From contig WTCC01000055.1 of NCBI GenBank assembly GCA_013138755.1, forward strand, positions 1 through 7,706: a stretch of 7,706 bases of DNA. The letters are read 5' to 3'. The DNA comes from Gammaproteobacteria bacterium (lineage in GTDB: Bacteria; Pseudomonadota; Gammaproteobacteria; SZUA-229). Shown in pieces: positions 1 to 6,759 of this stretch (position 1 is its first letter; every line of letters begins with the position of its first letter). Below the pieces are notes generated by a model that made no database searches, was not told the DNA's origin, and saw nothing but the letters and a program-made list of their open reading frames with translations. The position numbers and the translations under genes were made by a program.

Positions 1-2558
1 TCTTTAGCCACGATATTAATAACATCCCCTGGCATGTAATCACCATTCAGGATCATCTGTGCTAGTGGATTTTCCAGATATTGCTGTATCGCACGTTTCA
101 GAGGACGCGCGCCATACACTGGATCAAACCCGGCCTCACCAAGCACATCAATCGCTTCATCTGAAATCTGCAATGTGAAATCCTGTTCCTGTAAGCGTGC
201 TTCCAGATGTTGCATTTGAATTTTGGCAATCTCTCTTATCTGTTCTTGACCTAATGGATGAAACACAACAGTTTCATCAACACGATTGATAAATTCAGGT
301 CGGAAGTGTTGTGAAACAATATCCATCACAACTTGTTTCATACCCTCATAATCATTCTTAGCTGACAGCTCCTGAATCTGCTGCGACCCCAGATTAGACG
401 TCATGATGATAACTGTGTTTTTAAAGTCCACAGTACGACCCTGACTATCCGTTAGACGACCATCATCTAACACCTGCAATAAGATGTTAAATACATCAGG
501 ATGCGCCTTCTCTATCTCATCCAGTAAAATAACGGAATAAGGCTTGCGTCTGACTGCTTCAGTTAGATGACCACCTTCTTCATAACCGACATAACCAGGA
601 GGCGCACCGATTAATCTGGATACAGAATGCTTCTCCATGTATTCAGACATGTCCAGTCGAATCATGGCGTCATCACTATCAAACATGAAGTTGGCTAGCG
701 CTTTAGTTAATTCAGTTTTACCAACCCCTGTTGGACCAAAAAACATAAATGAACCATTAGGCTTGCTGGGATCAGATAAACCTGCACGCGAACGACGTAT
801 AGCATTAGAAACCGCGGTAACAGCCTCTTCCTGACCGACAACTTGCGAACTAATCTCTTCTTCCATCCGAAGCAATTTCTCCTTATCACCCTCCATCATC
901 TTGCTGACAGGAATACCCGTCCACCGTGCAACGACCTCAGCTATCTCTTCGCTGTTAACTTTATTACGAATCAATTGCGACTTATGATCACGCGCCAGTT
1001 CAGCTTCTGCCACCTGTGAGATCTGTGCTTCAAGTTCTGGGATCAGGCCATACTGTAATTCAGACATGCGGGCCAGATCACTTTCACGATGCGCTGACTC
1101 AAGCTCAAGCTTTGCCGCTTCCAGTTCTTCTTTCAGCTTTGACGAACCCTGTACGATAAGTTTTTCTGCTATCCATTGTTCATCAAAGTCGCTATATTCT
1201 TTTTCTAAAGAGTCCAATTCCTGCTCAAGATTTTCAAGCCGCTGTAGCGTTGCTTTATCTTTATCTTTTTTCAATGCTTCGCGTTCGATCTTCAGCTGCA
1301 CGATCCGACGATCAAGGCGATCCATTACTTCTGGTTTCGAATCAATTTCCATGCGGATACGACTAGCTGCTTCATCGATTAAATCGATTGCTTTATCCGG
1401 CAACTGACGGTCACTGATATACCGGTGAGACAATGTGGCTGCGGCGACGATTGCCGGGTCAGTAATTTCTACTTTGTGATGTATCTCATAACGCTCTTTT
1501 AGACCACGTAAGATAGCAATGGTATCTTCCACACTGGGCTCATCAACCTGTACTTTTTGAAAACGCCGTTCGAGCGCAGCATCCTTCTCGATGTACTGCC
1601 GATATTCATCTAAGGTTGTTGCCCCGACACAATGTAACTCACCGCGTGCCAGTGCTGGTTTCAACATATTACCGGCATCCATGGCGCCTTCAGCTTTACC
1701 GGCACCAACCATCGTGTGCAGTTCATCAATAAACAAGATAACCTGACCTTCCTGATGAGATAGATCTTTCAATACTGCTTTCAGTCGTTCTTCAAACTCT
1801 CCACGGAACTTCGCACCCGCAATCAACATACCCATATCTAAAGACAGGATACGTTTATTTTTTAAGCCTTCAGGCACTTCGCCATTTAAGATACGCTGCG
1901 CCAGACCCTCGATGATCGCTGTCTTACCGACACCAGGTTCACCGATCAATACCGGGTTGTTTTTTGTGCGTCGTTGCAATACCTGTATGGTGCGACGAAT
2001 CTCTTCATCACGTCCGATAACGGGATCTAATTTCCCCTCTGCAGCACGCGCACTCAAGTCGATGGTATACTTTTCCAAAGCCTGACGATTTTCTTCTGCG
2101 TTAGCATCATCGATCGACTCACCACCACGCACACTTTCAATCGCCTGAACGATCTGACCTTTATCTGCACCCGCAGATTTCAACAGCTCGCTGGTCGCTG
2201 TTTTAGCATCGACCAATGCCAATAAGAATAATTCGCTCGATATAAACTGATCATTTCTTTGCTGGGCCAGTTTATCGGTCTGATTTAATAGTCGAATAAA
2301 TTCATTGGATAGCTGTACATCGCCTTGATGACCTTGAACTTTAGGCAGACGGTCAACCGCCTCGTTAAGTTTCAAGTTTAACGCGTTAACGTTTACACCT
2401 GTGCTAGAAAGCACCTGGCTGACCGTACTGGCATCTTGCTCTAACAGAGCCAGCAAAACATGCATGGCTTCGATGAATTGGTTATCACGCCCTACGGCTA
2501 ATGACTGCGCATCCGATAAGGCAGACTGGAATCGTGTCGTTAATTTATCTGTTCTCAT
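1..2558 (-). CDS. clpB: ATP-dependent disaggregase ClpB (3' end cut by window edge)
   Basis: This is the Hsp104/ClpB AAA+ chaperone, a cytoplasmic hexamer that pulls polypeptides out of aggregates with help from DnaK. I read 852 codons in one open frame; E. coli ClpB has 857 residues, so only the last few are missing. In order it shows the N-terminal Clp repeat domain (about 1-145), NBD1 with Walker A GEPGVGKT at 206-213 and Walker B FIDE ending at E279, a charged coiled-coil middle domain (about 400-525), and NBD2 with Walker A GPTGVGKT at 608-615 and Walker B LLDE ending at E681. The pore loop GAPPGYVGY is present in NBD2. The middle domain and the lack of a ClpP-binding IGF/IGL loop separate it from ClpA and ClpX. 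The ATG at 2556-2558 gives an N-terminus matching E. coli (MR.D.LT..FQ.AL.DAQSLA), with a GAGAG-type ribosome site 7 bases upstream. A sigma-32-like promoter precedes it, so it is probably transcribed alone and heat induced. Confidence 0.97.
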   Translation of the reverse strand, partial: MRTDKLTTRFQSALSDAQSLAVGRDNQFIEAMHVLLALLEQDASTVSQVLSSTGVNVNALNLKLNEAVDRLPKVQGHQGDVQLSNEFIRLLNQTDKLAQQRNDQFISSELFLLALVDAKTATSELLKSAGADKGQIVQAIESVRGGESIDDANAEENRQALEKYTIDLSARAAEGKLDPVIGRDEEIRRTIQVLQRRTKNNPVLIGEPGVGKTAIIEGLAQRILNGEVPEGLKNKRILSLDMGMLIAGAKFRGEFEERLKAVLKDLSHQEGQVILFIDELHTMVGAGKAEGAMDAGNMLKPALARGELHCVGATTLDEYRQYIEKDAALERRFQKVQVDEPSVEDTIAILRGLKERYEIHHKVEITDPAIVAAATLSHRYISDRQLPDKAIDLIDEAASRIRMEIDSKPEVMDRLDRRIVQLKIEREALKKDKDKATLQRLENLEQELDSLEKEYSDFDEQWIAEKLIVQGSSKLKEELEAAKLELESAHRESDLARMSELQYGLIPELEAQISQVAEAELARDHKSQLIRNKVNSEEIAEVVARWTGIPVSKMMEGDKEKLLRMEEEISSQVVGQEEAVTAVSNAIRRSRAGLSDPSKPNGSFMFFGPTGVGKTELTKALANFMFDSDDAMIRLDMSEYMEKHSVSRLIGAPPGYVGYEEGGHLTEAVRRKPYSVILLDEIEKAHPDVFNILLQVLDDGRLTDSQGRTVDFKNTVIIMTSNLGSQQIQELSAKNDYEGMKQVVMDIVSQHFRPEFINRVDETVVFHPLGQEQIREIAKIQMQHLEARLQEQDFTLQISDEAIDVLGEAGFDPVYGARPLKRAIQQYLENPLAQMILNGDYMPGDVINIVAK

Positions 2559-2617
2559 AATAGTTCTCTCTTCTAACCCGATCTTTATCACGGGAAAATA
2601 TAAATTTAATTACTTAA

Positions 2618-2646
2618 TATATGAGGGTTGATAGCACTTTTTCAAG
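2618..2646 (-). promoter_or_regulatory. Sigma-32 (heat-shock) promoter of clpB
   Basis: On the minus strand CTTGAA (2641-2646) is followed after 14 bases by CCTCATATA (2618-2626). The RpoH consensus is CTTGAA, a 13-17 base spacer, then CCCCATNTA, so the -35 core is perfect and the -10 has one mismatch. Transcription would begin near 2612, giving a leader of about 55 bases before the clpB ATG. Heat-shock control of clpB is well established in gammaproteobacteria, which makes chance unlikely. Confidence 0.8.
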
Positions 2647-2688
2647 CACTGATTAAACAGGCAGACAAGATATCGAACCTTTATTGAC

Positions 2689-2730
2689 ACACATCAAAAA
2701 AGCCGCTTTTCAGCGGCTTTTTTGATGTGT
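2689..2730 (-). terminator. Rho-independent terminator after the rhodanese gene
   Basis: The arms ACACATCAAAAAAGCCGCT (2689-2707) and their exact complement (2712-2730) form a perfect 19-bp inverted repeat around a 4-base loop. Read on the minus strand the core is GCCGCT-GAAA-AGCGGC followed by TTTTTT, a classic intrinsic terminator with a GNRA tetraloop. It lies 30 bases past the rhodanese stop and 43 bases before the clpB -35 box, so it should insulate clpB from the upstream unit. The A-tract and T-tract are symmetrical, so it could also stop plus-strand transcription. Confidence 0.88.
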
Positions 2731-2760
2731 CTTTATTAAACTAATTACAACATATTAGTG

Positions 2761-3498
2761 CTATTCACTTGTTTCTGTAGTGGCAACACTAGTGTCTTTA
2801 GGCATTGTAGTAGTCAAACCAAGCGACTGCCACATCTGCATACCACCACGATAGTAATAAAGCTTTTCAGCTGGGTAGCCTGCTTGTAACAGACCTCGAA
2901 TCGCACGTGGTGATTGACCACACCAAGGGCCGTTACACCATAATAGTAATTCCTTAGCATCTGAAAAATCCCATTTCTCAGTCTTCAGGTCACCATCAAA
3001 TAAACCAAAATTTTCAACGATGCGTAATACGGGATTAACGTTATCACGTTCTACAGCACCCAGACTTTCAAAGATTTCAGCTAATTCAATATCGTCCGCG
3101 TCTTTTTCGAACTTGGTAAATGGAATGTTAACCGAACCAGGAATAGTTCCTTTTTTATACCAGCTAGGTGTCCGCGCATCGATTAACACACCGTCACCGC
3201 GATATAATGAAGTCTCCATAAACTTGATAACTTCTAACTCAGCGACTGTTTTAACATCTGGATCGATAGTTAATGGATTAATACAAAACGGCGGACATGG
3301 ACGTGAGGTTTTTGCAAACGAACCGTCAATAACATGCGACGTATCTTGTATACGTGAAATCTTTATCAGATTTCCGTTCTCTTGAACCGTACTGTATGTT
3401 TTGTCTTTAGTAATTTTTACTGCAACCTCTTTTGCCTGTGCGTTAAAAGAAATGGCCACAGATGCTGCCAAAATAACGCTAACCAATGATTTGTTCAT
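2761..3498 (-). CDS. Exported rhodanese-like domain protein with CPPFC and CNGPWCGQS motifs
   Basis: This 245-residue protein starts with a Sec signal peptide (MNKS, hydrophobic stretch 5-20, likely cleavage after AQA at 20-22), so it should act in the periplasm. Residues about 85-230 form one rhodanese fold: LIDART (105-110), IPGSVNIP (119-126), strand LLLW (184-187), the active-site loop starting at C188 (CNGPWCGQS, 188-196), and YYRGGMQMW (215-223). Rhodaneses carry sulfane sulfur as a persulfide on the loop cysteine; C188 sits where that cysteine is expected. The loop is two residues longer than the PspE type (CNAGRQS) and has a second cysteine, C193. Before the domain is RPCPPFC with C68 and C72. 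The C-terminal tail is rich in Thr and Ser. The ATG is fixed by the signal peptide and an AGGGGA ribosome site. It is the second gene of a unit with the small exported protein upstream. The fold is clear; the substrate and partner are unknown. Confidence 0.85.
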   Translation of the reverse strand: MNKSLVSVILAASVAISFNAQAKEVAVKITKDKTYSTVQENGNLIKISRIQDTSHVIDGSFAKTSRPCPPFCINPLTIDPDVKTVAELEVIKFMETSLYRGDGVLIDARTPSWYKKGTIPGSVNIPFTKFEKDADDIELAEIFESLGAVERDNVNPVLRIVENFGLFDGDLKTEKWDFSDAKELLLWCNGPWCGQSPRAIRGLLQAGYPAEKLYYYRGGMQMWQSLGLTTTMPKDTSVATTETSE

Positions 3499-3503
3499 AA
3501 ATA

Positions 3504-3509
3504 TCCCCT
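3504..3509 (-). promoter_or_regulatory. Strong ribosome binding site of the rhodanese gene
   Basis: AGGGGA on the minus strand lies 5 bases before the ATG at 3496-3498, inside the 13-base gap after the upstream gene's stop. It fixes the start and suggests the two genes are translated from one message. Confidence 0.75.
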
Positions 3510-3511
3510 AT

Positions 3512-3931
3512 CTACCTTTTTAAATGATCTAAAACATCTTGTCTAATAGCGTCAAGATCAGCAGGTGACGCTTTTGTGTAATTGTAATAAACTGTGTCTT
3601 GATCGTTAGAGTTCAATTTTCGATAAAAAACAAAGCTGCCATAAAAATTTTGTTGGAGAAGTGAGGCGAATTCATCCTGTGCTAAGCCCGACGGCAAAAT
3701 ATCACCTTCTAGATCCCCTTCCCACGTCCAGTTCTTTTTTATTATGCCTTCCTTAGAACTTTCATCAGCTTGTTCTGTATCTTTAAGTTGGCCACTTTTA
3801 TCAAGCGATACGTCTTCAGCTTCGCCTTCCAGCATTCTTAAATAAGCATCATCTGTGGCTACAGCATTCATTGAAAACAACAAAGCTGAAACACACAAAC
3901 TATTTATAATTAACCGGCTAGAAAATACCAT
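3512..3931 (-). CDS. Small exported protein of unknown function
   Basis: I do not recognise a characterised family. The 139-residue product begins with a signal peptide (basic R6, hydrophobic 7-20, likely cleavage after AVA at 23-25), leaving a mature protein of about 114 residues. Residues 26-65 are acidic and polar, probably flexible. The C-terminal part (about 79-139) looks like a compact domain: LPSGL, then an aromatic stretch FYGSFVFYRKL (96-106), VYYNY (114-118), and a final amphipathic helix DLDAIRQDVLDHLK. It has no membrane segment beyond the signal, and its only cysteine (C13) is in the signal peptide. An in-frame TAG lies seven codons upstream of the ATG and there is no other good start, so the start is fairly safe although its ribosome site is weak. 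It ends 13 bases before the rhodanese gene. From memory, similar GSY.FY.KL / VY..Y tails occur in hypothetical proteins of other proteobacteria, but I cannot verify that. Confidence 0.72.
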   Translation of the reverse strand: MVFSSRLIINSLCVSALLFSMNAVATDDAYLRMLEGEAEDVSLDKSGQLKDTEQADESSKEGIIKKNWTWEGDLEGDILPSGLAQDEFASLLQQNFYGSFVFYRKLNSNDQDTVYYNYTKASPADLDAIRQDVLDHLKR

Positions 3932-3955
3932 GACATCTACAATACTTAGCTATTC

Positions 3956-3974
3956 TTGAAAGTATAACTTTCAA
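3956..3974. promoter_or_regulatory. Perfect 8-3-8 palindrome, candidate operator over a -10-like box
   Basis: TTGAAAGT-ATA-ACTTTCAA is a perfect inverted repeat centred on 3965, 25 bases upstream of the start of the small exported protein. Read on the minus strand it contains TATACT (3961-3966), a good -10 hexamer for that gene. No clear -35 is seen at the proper distance, where the terminator T-tract lies. A short palindrome overlapping a promoter is a typical repressor or activator site, but no regulator is identifiable here. It could instead form a small RNA hairpin. Confidence 0.4.
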
Positions 3975-3980
3975 CATATT

Positions 3981-4005
3981 TAAAAAACTCCTGTTTAACA
4001 GGAGT
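3981..4005 (-). terminator. Rho-independent terminator between pgeF and the exported pair
   Basis: On the minus strand ACTCCTGT-TAA-ACAGGAGT (8-bp perfect stem, 3-base loop, 3987-4005) runs directly into TTTTTT (3982-3987). It lies 159 bases beyond the pgeF stop and 50 bases before the next start. The simplest reading is the end of the rluD-pgeF transcript. If the promoter-like element at 4038-4046 is active, the same hairpin would lie in the leader of the exported pair and could act as an attenuator. Confidence 0.75.
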
Positions 4006-4037
4006 CGATAATCTGGAAACTATCGAAACATGATATT

Positions 4038-4046
4038 GTTATAGCA
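4038..4046 (-). promoter_or_regulatory. Possible extended -10 promoter upstream of the exported pair
   Basis: The minus strand reads TGCTATAAC, close to the extended -10 pattern TGnTATAAT, in the 232-base gap between pgeF and the small exported protein. No good -35 is visible. Transcription would start near 4031 and meet the terminator hairpin at once, which counts against it being the main promoter. The rest of this AT-rich gap (3932-4163) shows nothing else I can support. Confidence 0.25.
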
Positions 4047-4163
4047 CAGGATTTTTAAAATACGATAAATGTTACATATACGACGTCTATTGAACCATGC
4101 ACTTAACTGAAGCATGTCAGACAAAATATGATTTTCAGCTGGTAAATTAAGCCTATTTTTTAG

Positions 4164-4952
4164 TTAATCTAGCCAGATCAGGCTTGCCATGCGCCCTGTT
4201 ACACGGTTTCTACGATACGAATAAAAGCGTTTGTGCTCGCTGTACGTACAAAAACCACCACCTGTTACTTGCTTCACACCTGCAGTTTTTAACTCATTGC
4301 GAGCTAATCGATAGATATCACATAAATACTGATCTTTTGAGGTTTCAATGAATGCCAAAGCGTTTAATTCATCCTTATCAACAAACGCCTGCCTCACCTC
4401 ATCCCCTACCTCAAATACATCAGGTCCTATTGCTGGACCTAAACTGACCAATATCGTGTCAGCAGAAGATTTCATATTACTCAGAGTATTACTGATAATG
4501 CCTGCATGCAGTCCACGCCAACCGGCATGTGCAACAGCCACCTCTGTACCAGATTGGTTACAGAAAAAAACCGGTAAGCAATCTGCTGTCAACACTGTGC
4601 ACACCACACCCCTACTTCCCGTAATGCTTGCATCAGCCTGTATACGATGATTCTCAGATAATTTCAAAGAAAGCCCATCGTCAACATAGACAGCCTTGTT
4701 ACTGTGCACCTGATCTAGCCAAACGGGTTCAGAAGGTAATGATAAATCATCGATTAATTTTGCACGATTCTGGCTAACGGCAACTAAGTCATCACCAACA
4801 TGTGCCGCCAGGTTATATTCACTGTAATCACCTGAACTCACACCGCCTGTGATTAAAGTGATATAGGCTTTTACATTAGCTGGATTATCTAGAAAATTTA
4901 CCGGTAGATAAGAAGCATTAATCTGGCTATCCAAGGCTATGCGCCTGCACAT
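4164..4952 (-). CDS. pgeF: Peptidoglycan editing factor PgeF (YfiH/YlmD multicopper-oxidase-like family)
   Basis: PgeF (formerly YfiH) is a cytoplasmic enzyme. In E. coli it corrects peptidoglycan precursors carrying L-Ser in place of L-Ala on UDP-MurNAc; older annotations say laccase or polyphenol oxidase, and the human relative is LACC1. The zinc-site residues are all visible: H83 in DQVHS, C125 in TADCLPV and H142 in HAGWRG. Other family marks are TGGVS near 35-39, NLAAHVGDD, LGPAIGP (171-177), and the C-terminal YSYRR and GRMASLIW. It has 262 residues against 243 in E. coli, the excess being at the N-terminus. The ATG overlaps rluD by 26 bases and lacks a clear ribosome site. A TTG at 4932-4934, overlapping the rluD stop by 8 bases and preceded by AGG, would give 256 residues and may be the real start. 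Overlap with rluD suggests co-transcription and translational coupling. Confidence 0.93.
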   Translation of the reverse strand: MCRRIALDSQINASYLPVNFLDNPANVKAYITLITGGVSSGDYSEYNLAAHVGDDLVAVSQNRAKLIDDLSLPSEPVWLDQVHSNKAVYVDDGLSLKLSENHRIQADASITGSRGVVCTVLTADCLPVFFCNQSGTEVAVAHAGWRGLHAGIISNTLSNMKSSADTILVSLGPAIGPDVFEVGDEVRQAFVDKDELNALAFIETSKDQYLCDIYRLARNELKTAGVKQVTGGGFCTYSEHKRFYSYRRNRVTGRMASLIWLD

Positions 4953-5892
4953 CCGCTTGCAATAAACCGATTAATTGCAACATATCTTCTGGTAACGGCG
5001 CTTCGTATAAAACATCATCACCATTTTCCGGGTGAACAAAACTTAGTCTCCAGGCATGTAGCGCCTGCCGTTTAAAAGACTGTAGAAAAGCTAGTAAATC
5101 AGCTTGAGCACCAGCGGGGACTCGCTGTCTTCCTGCATAAACAGGGTCACCGACGATCGGATGCCGCATGTGACTCATATGGACCCTTATCTGATGAGTA
5201 CGCCCGGTTTCCAGCTGTACTTTAATGTGGCTATGTTCACGAAAACGCTCAAGCAAACGGTAATGTGTTACCGCTTCACGCCCATTTTCTCTAACCGCCA
5301 TCTTTATACGGTCGCGAGGATGACGCCCAATCGGCTGATCCACGGTACCTCCACTCGTTAATACCCCATGGATCACTGCTTGATACTCACGGACAACTTC
5401 ATGTTTTTGTATCTGATGGACCAGATACTTATGCGCACTCAAATTTCTGGCAACCACCATGAGTCCAGACGTGTCTTTATCGATACGATGAACGATACCA
5501 GCTCTTGGAATAGCCGCCAAAGATTCATCAAAATACAGCAGGGCATTTTGCAAAGTGCCCGAATAATGCCCTGCCGCAGGGTGCACCACCATGCCGACTG
5601 GTTTATTTACAACAATGATTGATTCATCTTGATGGACGATATTTAACGGAATGTCTTCTGCCACACACGATGTCTCTGACTCGATTGTCTGTACCGTCAA
5701 TTGCAGTTCTTCATCACCGGACATCTTAGTCTTTGGTTTTGCCTTTTCTCCATTGACCAGAACTTGTCCTTGCTCTATCCAAATCTTTAATCGACTGCGT
5801 GAATAATCAGGAAATAACTCTGCCATCACCACATCCAGGCGTTTACCGGCAAACTCTTCTGTTAAAATTTTAATTATTGGTGGTTCAGACAT
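4927..5892 (-). CDS. rluD: 23S rRNA pseudouridine synthase RluD
   Basis: RluD converts three uridines in helix 69 of 23S rRNA (1911, 1915 and 1917 in E. coli numbering) to pseudouridine late in 50S assembly. The 321-residue length matches E. coli (326). An S4 RNA-binding domain covers about 16-75 (GKRLDVVMAELFPDYSRS, then VLVNG). The RluA-type catalytic domain follows with VVNKPVGMVVHP (94-105), the signature HRIDKDTSGLMVVARN (135-150) with catalytic Asp138, and the RTHQIRVH motif (231-238). The ATG has GAGGA only 3 bases upstream, a short spacing. RluA and RluC are paralogues with similar motifs; position next to bamD and pgeF, as in E. coli, favours RluD. It is probably the first gene of the rluD-pgeF operon, transcribed from the region shared with bamD. 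Confidence 0.95.
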   Translation of the reverse strand: MSEPPIIKILTEEFAGKRLDVVMAELFPDYSRSRLKIWIEQGQVLVNGEKAKPKTKMSGDEELQLTVQTIESETSCVAEDIPLNIVHQDESIIVVNKPVGMVVHPAAGHYSGTLQNALLYFDESLAAIPRAGIVHRIDKDTSGLMVVARNLSAHKYLVHQIQKHEVVREYQAVIHGVLTSGGTVDQPIGRHPRDRIKMAVRENGREAVTHYRLLERFREHSHIKVQLETGRTHQIRVHMSHMRHPIVGDPVYAGRQRVPAGAQADLLAFLQSFKRQALHAWRLSFVHPENGDDVLYEAPLPEDMLQLIGLLQADVQAHSLG

Positions 5893-5922
5893 ACGTCCTC
5901 GATGCGAATGATACTTCTTCGA

Positions 5923-5931
5923 TGTTATAAT
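5923..5931 (+). promoter_or_regulatory. Extended -10 promoter for bamD in the rluD-bamD divergent gap
   Basis: TGTTATAAT matches the extended -10 pattern TGnTATAAT exactly. The hexamer 17 bases upstream (TGCGAA) is a poor -35, as is common for extended -10 promoters. The start would be near 5938, giving a leader of about 39 bases before the bamD ATG. For rluD on the other strand the best pair I see is ATGACA (5933-5938) and TATCAT (5908-5913) with a long 19-base spacer, which I regard as weak. Confidence 0.5.
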
Positions 5932-5976
5932 GTGTCATTCTAACCAATTATTAATGACTACCTAAAATTTCTTTGT

Positions 5977-6759
5977 ATGCGACATCTATCTTTAGTATTA
6001 ATTTCAACCATGTTATTTGCCTGTGCAGGTGCGGATAAAGACGAAACCGCTGGCTATTCCGCGAAAGAATTATATGAAGAAGCTCAACAAGCAATTGACT
6101 CAGCTGAATTTCAGACAGCGGTAAAGCACCTCGAATCACTGGAAGCCCGCCATCCCTTCGACCCATACGCAAAACAGGCCCAGTTAGACATCGCCTACGC
6201 ATATTATAAATTTGACGAACTGGATCAGGCCACCAGTGCCGTTGAGCGTTTTGCCCGACTGCATCCACGTGACCCCCATATGGATTATGTGTATTACCTA
6301 AAGGGGCTAATTAACTTCAATCGAGGTCAGGGCCTACTCGATGCATGGTTCCCCCGAGAACCATCGAGGCATGACCCGGCTGTACTCGAACAGGCATTTA
6401 ATGATTTCGCCATACTGGTTCGTCGTTTCCCAAATAGCATTTATGCCGGCGACGCAAATCAACGTATGATTTATCTACGCAATCAGCTAGCGCAAAAAGA
6501 GATTCTGATTGCGCAGTTCTATGTGGAACGAAAATCCTGGCTTTCATCAGCAAAACGTGCGAAAGCCGTTATCGAACGTTTCCCGAATACGATCTGGACC
6601 AAGGACGCGCTGGATATAATGTTAATGTCATATCAGAAACTTGAATTAACTGAACTAGCTGCCGATACGCAGCGAATTATCGATTACAATGACTTTTCTG
6701 ATATCGCCACAACCATAAGCCCCGATAAATACGGCAAAGCCCCACCTTCATCGATATAA
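5977..6759 (+). CDS. bamD: Outer-membrane assembly lipoprotein BamD
   Basis: BamD (YfiO/ComL) is the essential lipoprotein partner of BamA in the BAM complex, which folds beta-barrel proteins into the outer membrane from the periplasmic side. The 260-residue product (E. coli 245) starts with a lipoprotein signal: basic R2, hydrophobic core, and lipobox LFAC with the acylated cysteine at residue 16. The residues after it are A and G rather than D at +2, consistent with outer-membrane sorting. The mature part is built of TPR helices: EARHPFDPYAKQAQLDIAYAYYK, FARLHPRDPHMDYVYYLKGL, FAILVRRFPNSIYAGDA and VIERFPNTIWTKDALDIM align by eye with E. coli BamD. The start is set by the lipobox; no strong ribosome site precedes it. 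It is divergent from rluD, as in E. coli, and convergent with nadE 37 bases away. Confidence 0.95.
   Translation: MRHLSLVLISTMLFACAGADKDETAGYSAKELYEEAQQAIDSAEFQTAVKHLESLEARHPFDPYAKQAQLDIAYAYYKFDELDQATSAVERFARLHPRDPHMDYVYYLKGLINFNRGQGLLDAWFPREPSRHDPAVLEQAFNDFAILVRRFPNSIYAGDANQRMIYLRNQLAQKEILIAQFYVERKSWLSSAKRAKAVIERFPNTIWTKDALDIMLMSYQKLELTELAADTQRIIDYNDFSDIATTISPDKYGKAPPSSI

Noticed and set aside
1066..1407. Plus-strand open frame of 113 codons antisense to clpB.
   Set aside because: It lies opposite the ClpB middle domain; its Ser/Arg-rich product is the usual shadow of a charged coiled coil.
2577..2594. Possible RNA thermometer hairpin (CCCG...CGGG) in the clpB leader.
   Set aside because: The stem is only four base pairs with a 10-base loop and does not cover the ribosome site.
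2401..2631. Plus-strand open frame of 76 codons over the clpB start and promoter.
   Set aside because: It is antisense to the conserved ClpB N-terminal domain and has no recognisable features.
2911..2937. Assignment of the rhodanese to the PQQ-associated CXXCW motif family.
   Set aside because: That family also has a rhodanese-like fold with two cysteines, but the loop here is CNGPWC (four residues between cysteines, Trp before the second), and no PQQ or alcohol-oxidation gene is nearby.
3020..3385. Plus-strand open frame of 121 codons antisense to the rhodanese gene.
   Set aside because: The opposite strand has a signal peptide, a strong ribosome site and clear rhodanese motifs; this frame has none.
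4020..4115. Minus-strand 31-codon open frame (starting MLQLSAWF) between pgeF and the terminator.
   Set aside because: It has no ribosome site, its composition simply follows the AT-rich DNA, and it lies in the same frame as pgeF just beyond the pgeF stop. PgeF already ends at the canonical IWLD, so this looks like chance.
5954..5965. Tiny upstream open frame ATG-ACT-ACC-TAA before bamD.
   Set aside because: It is three codons long with no ribosome site; such frames are expected by chance.
5951..6268. Minus-strand open frame of 105 codons opposite bamD.
   Set aside because: The bamD product has a lipobox and family-wide similarity; this frame is its shadow.
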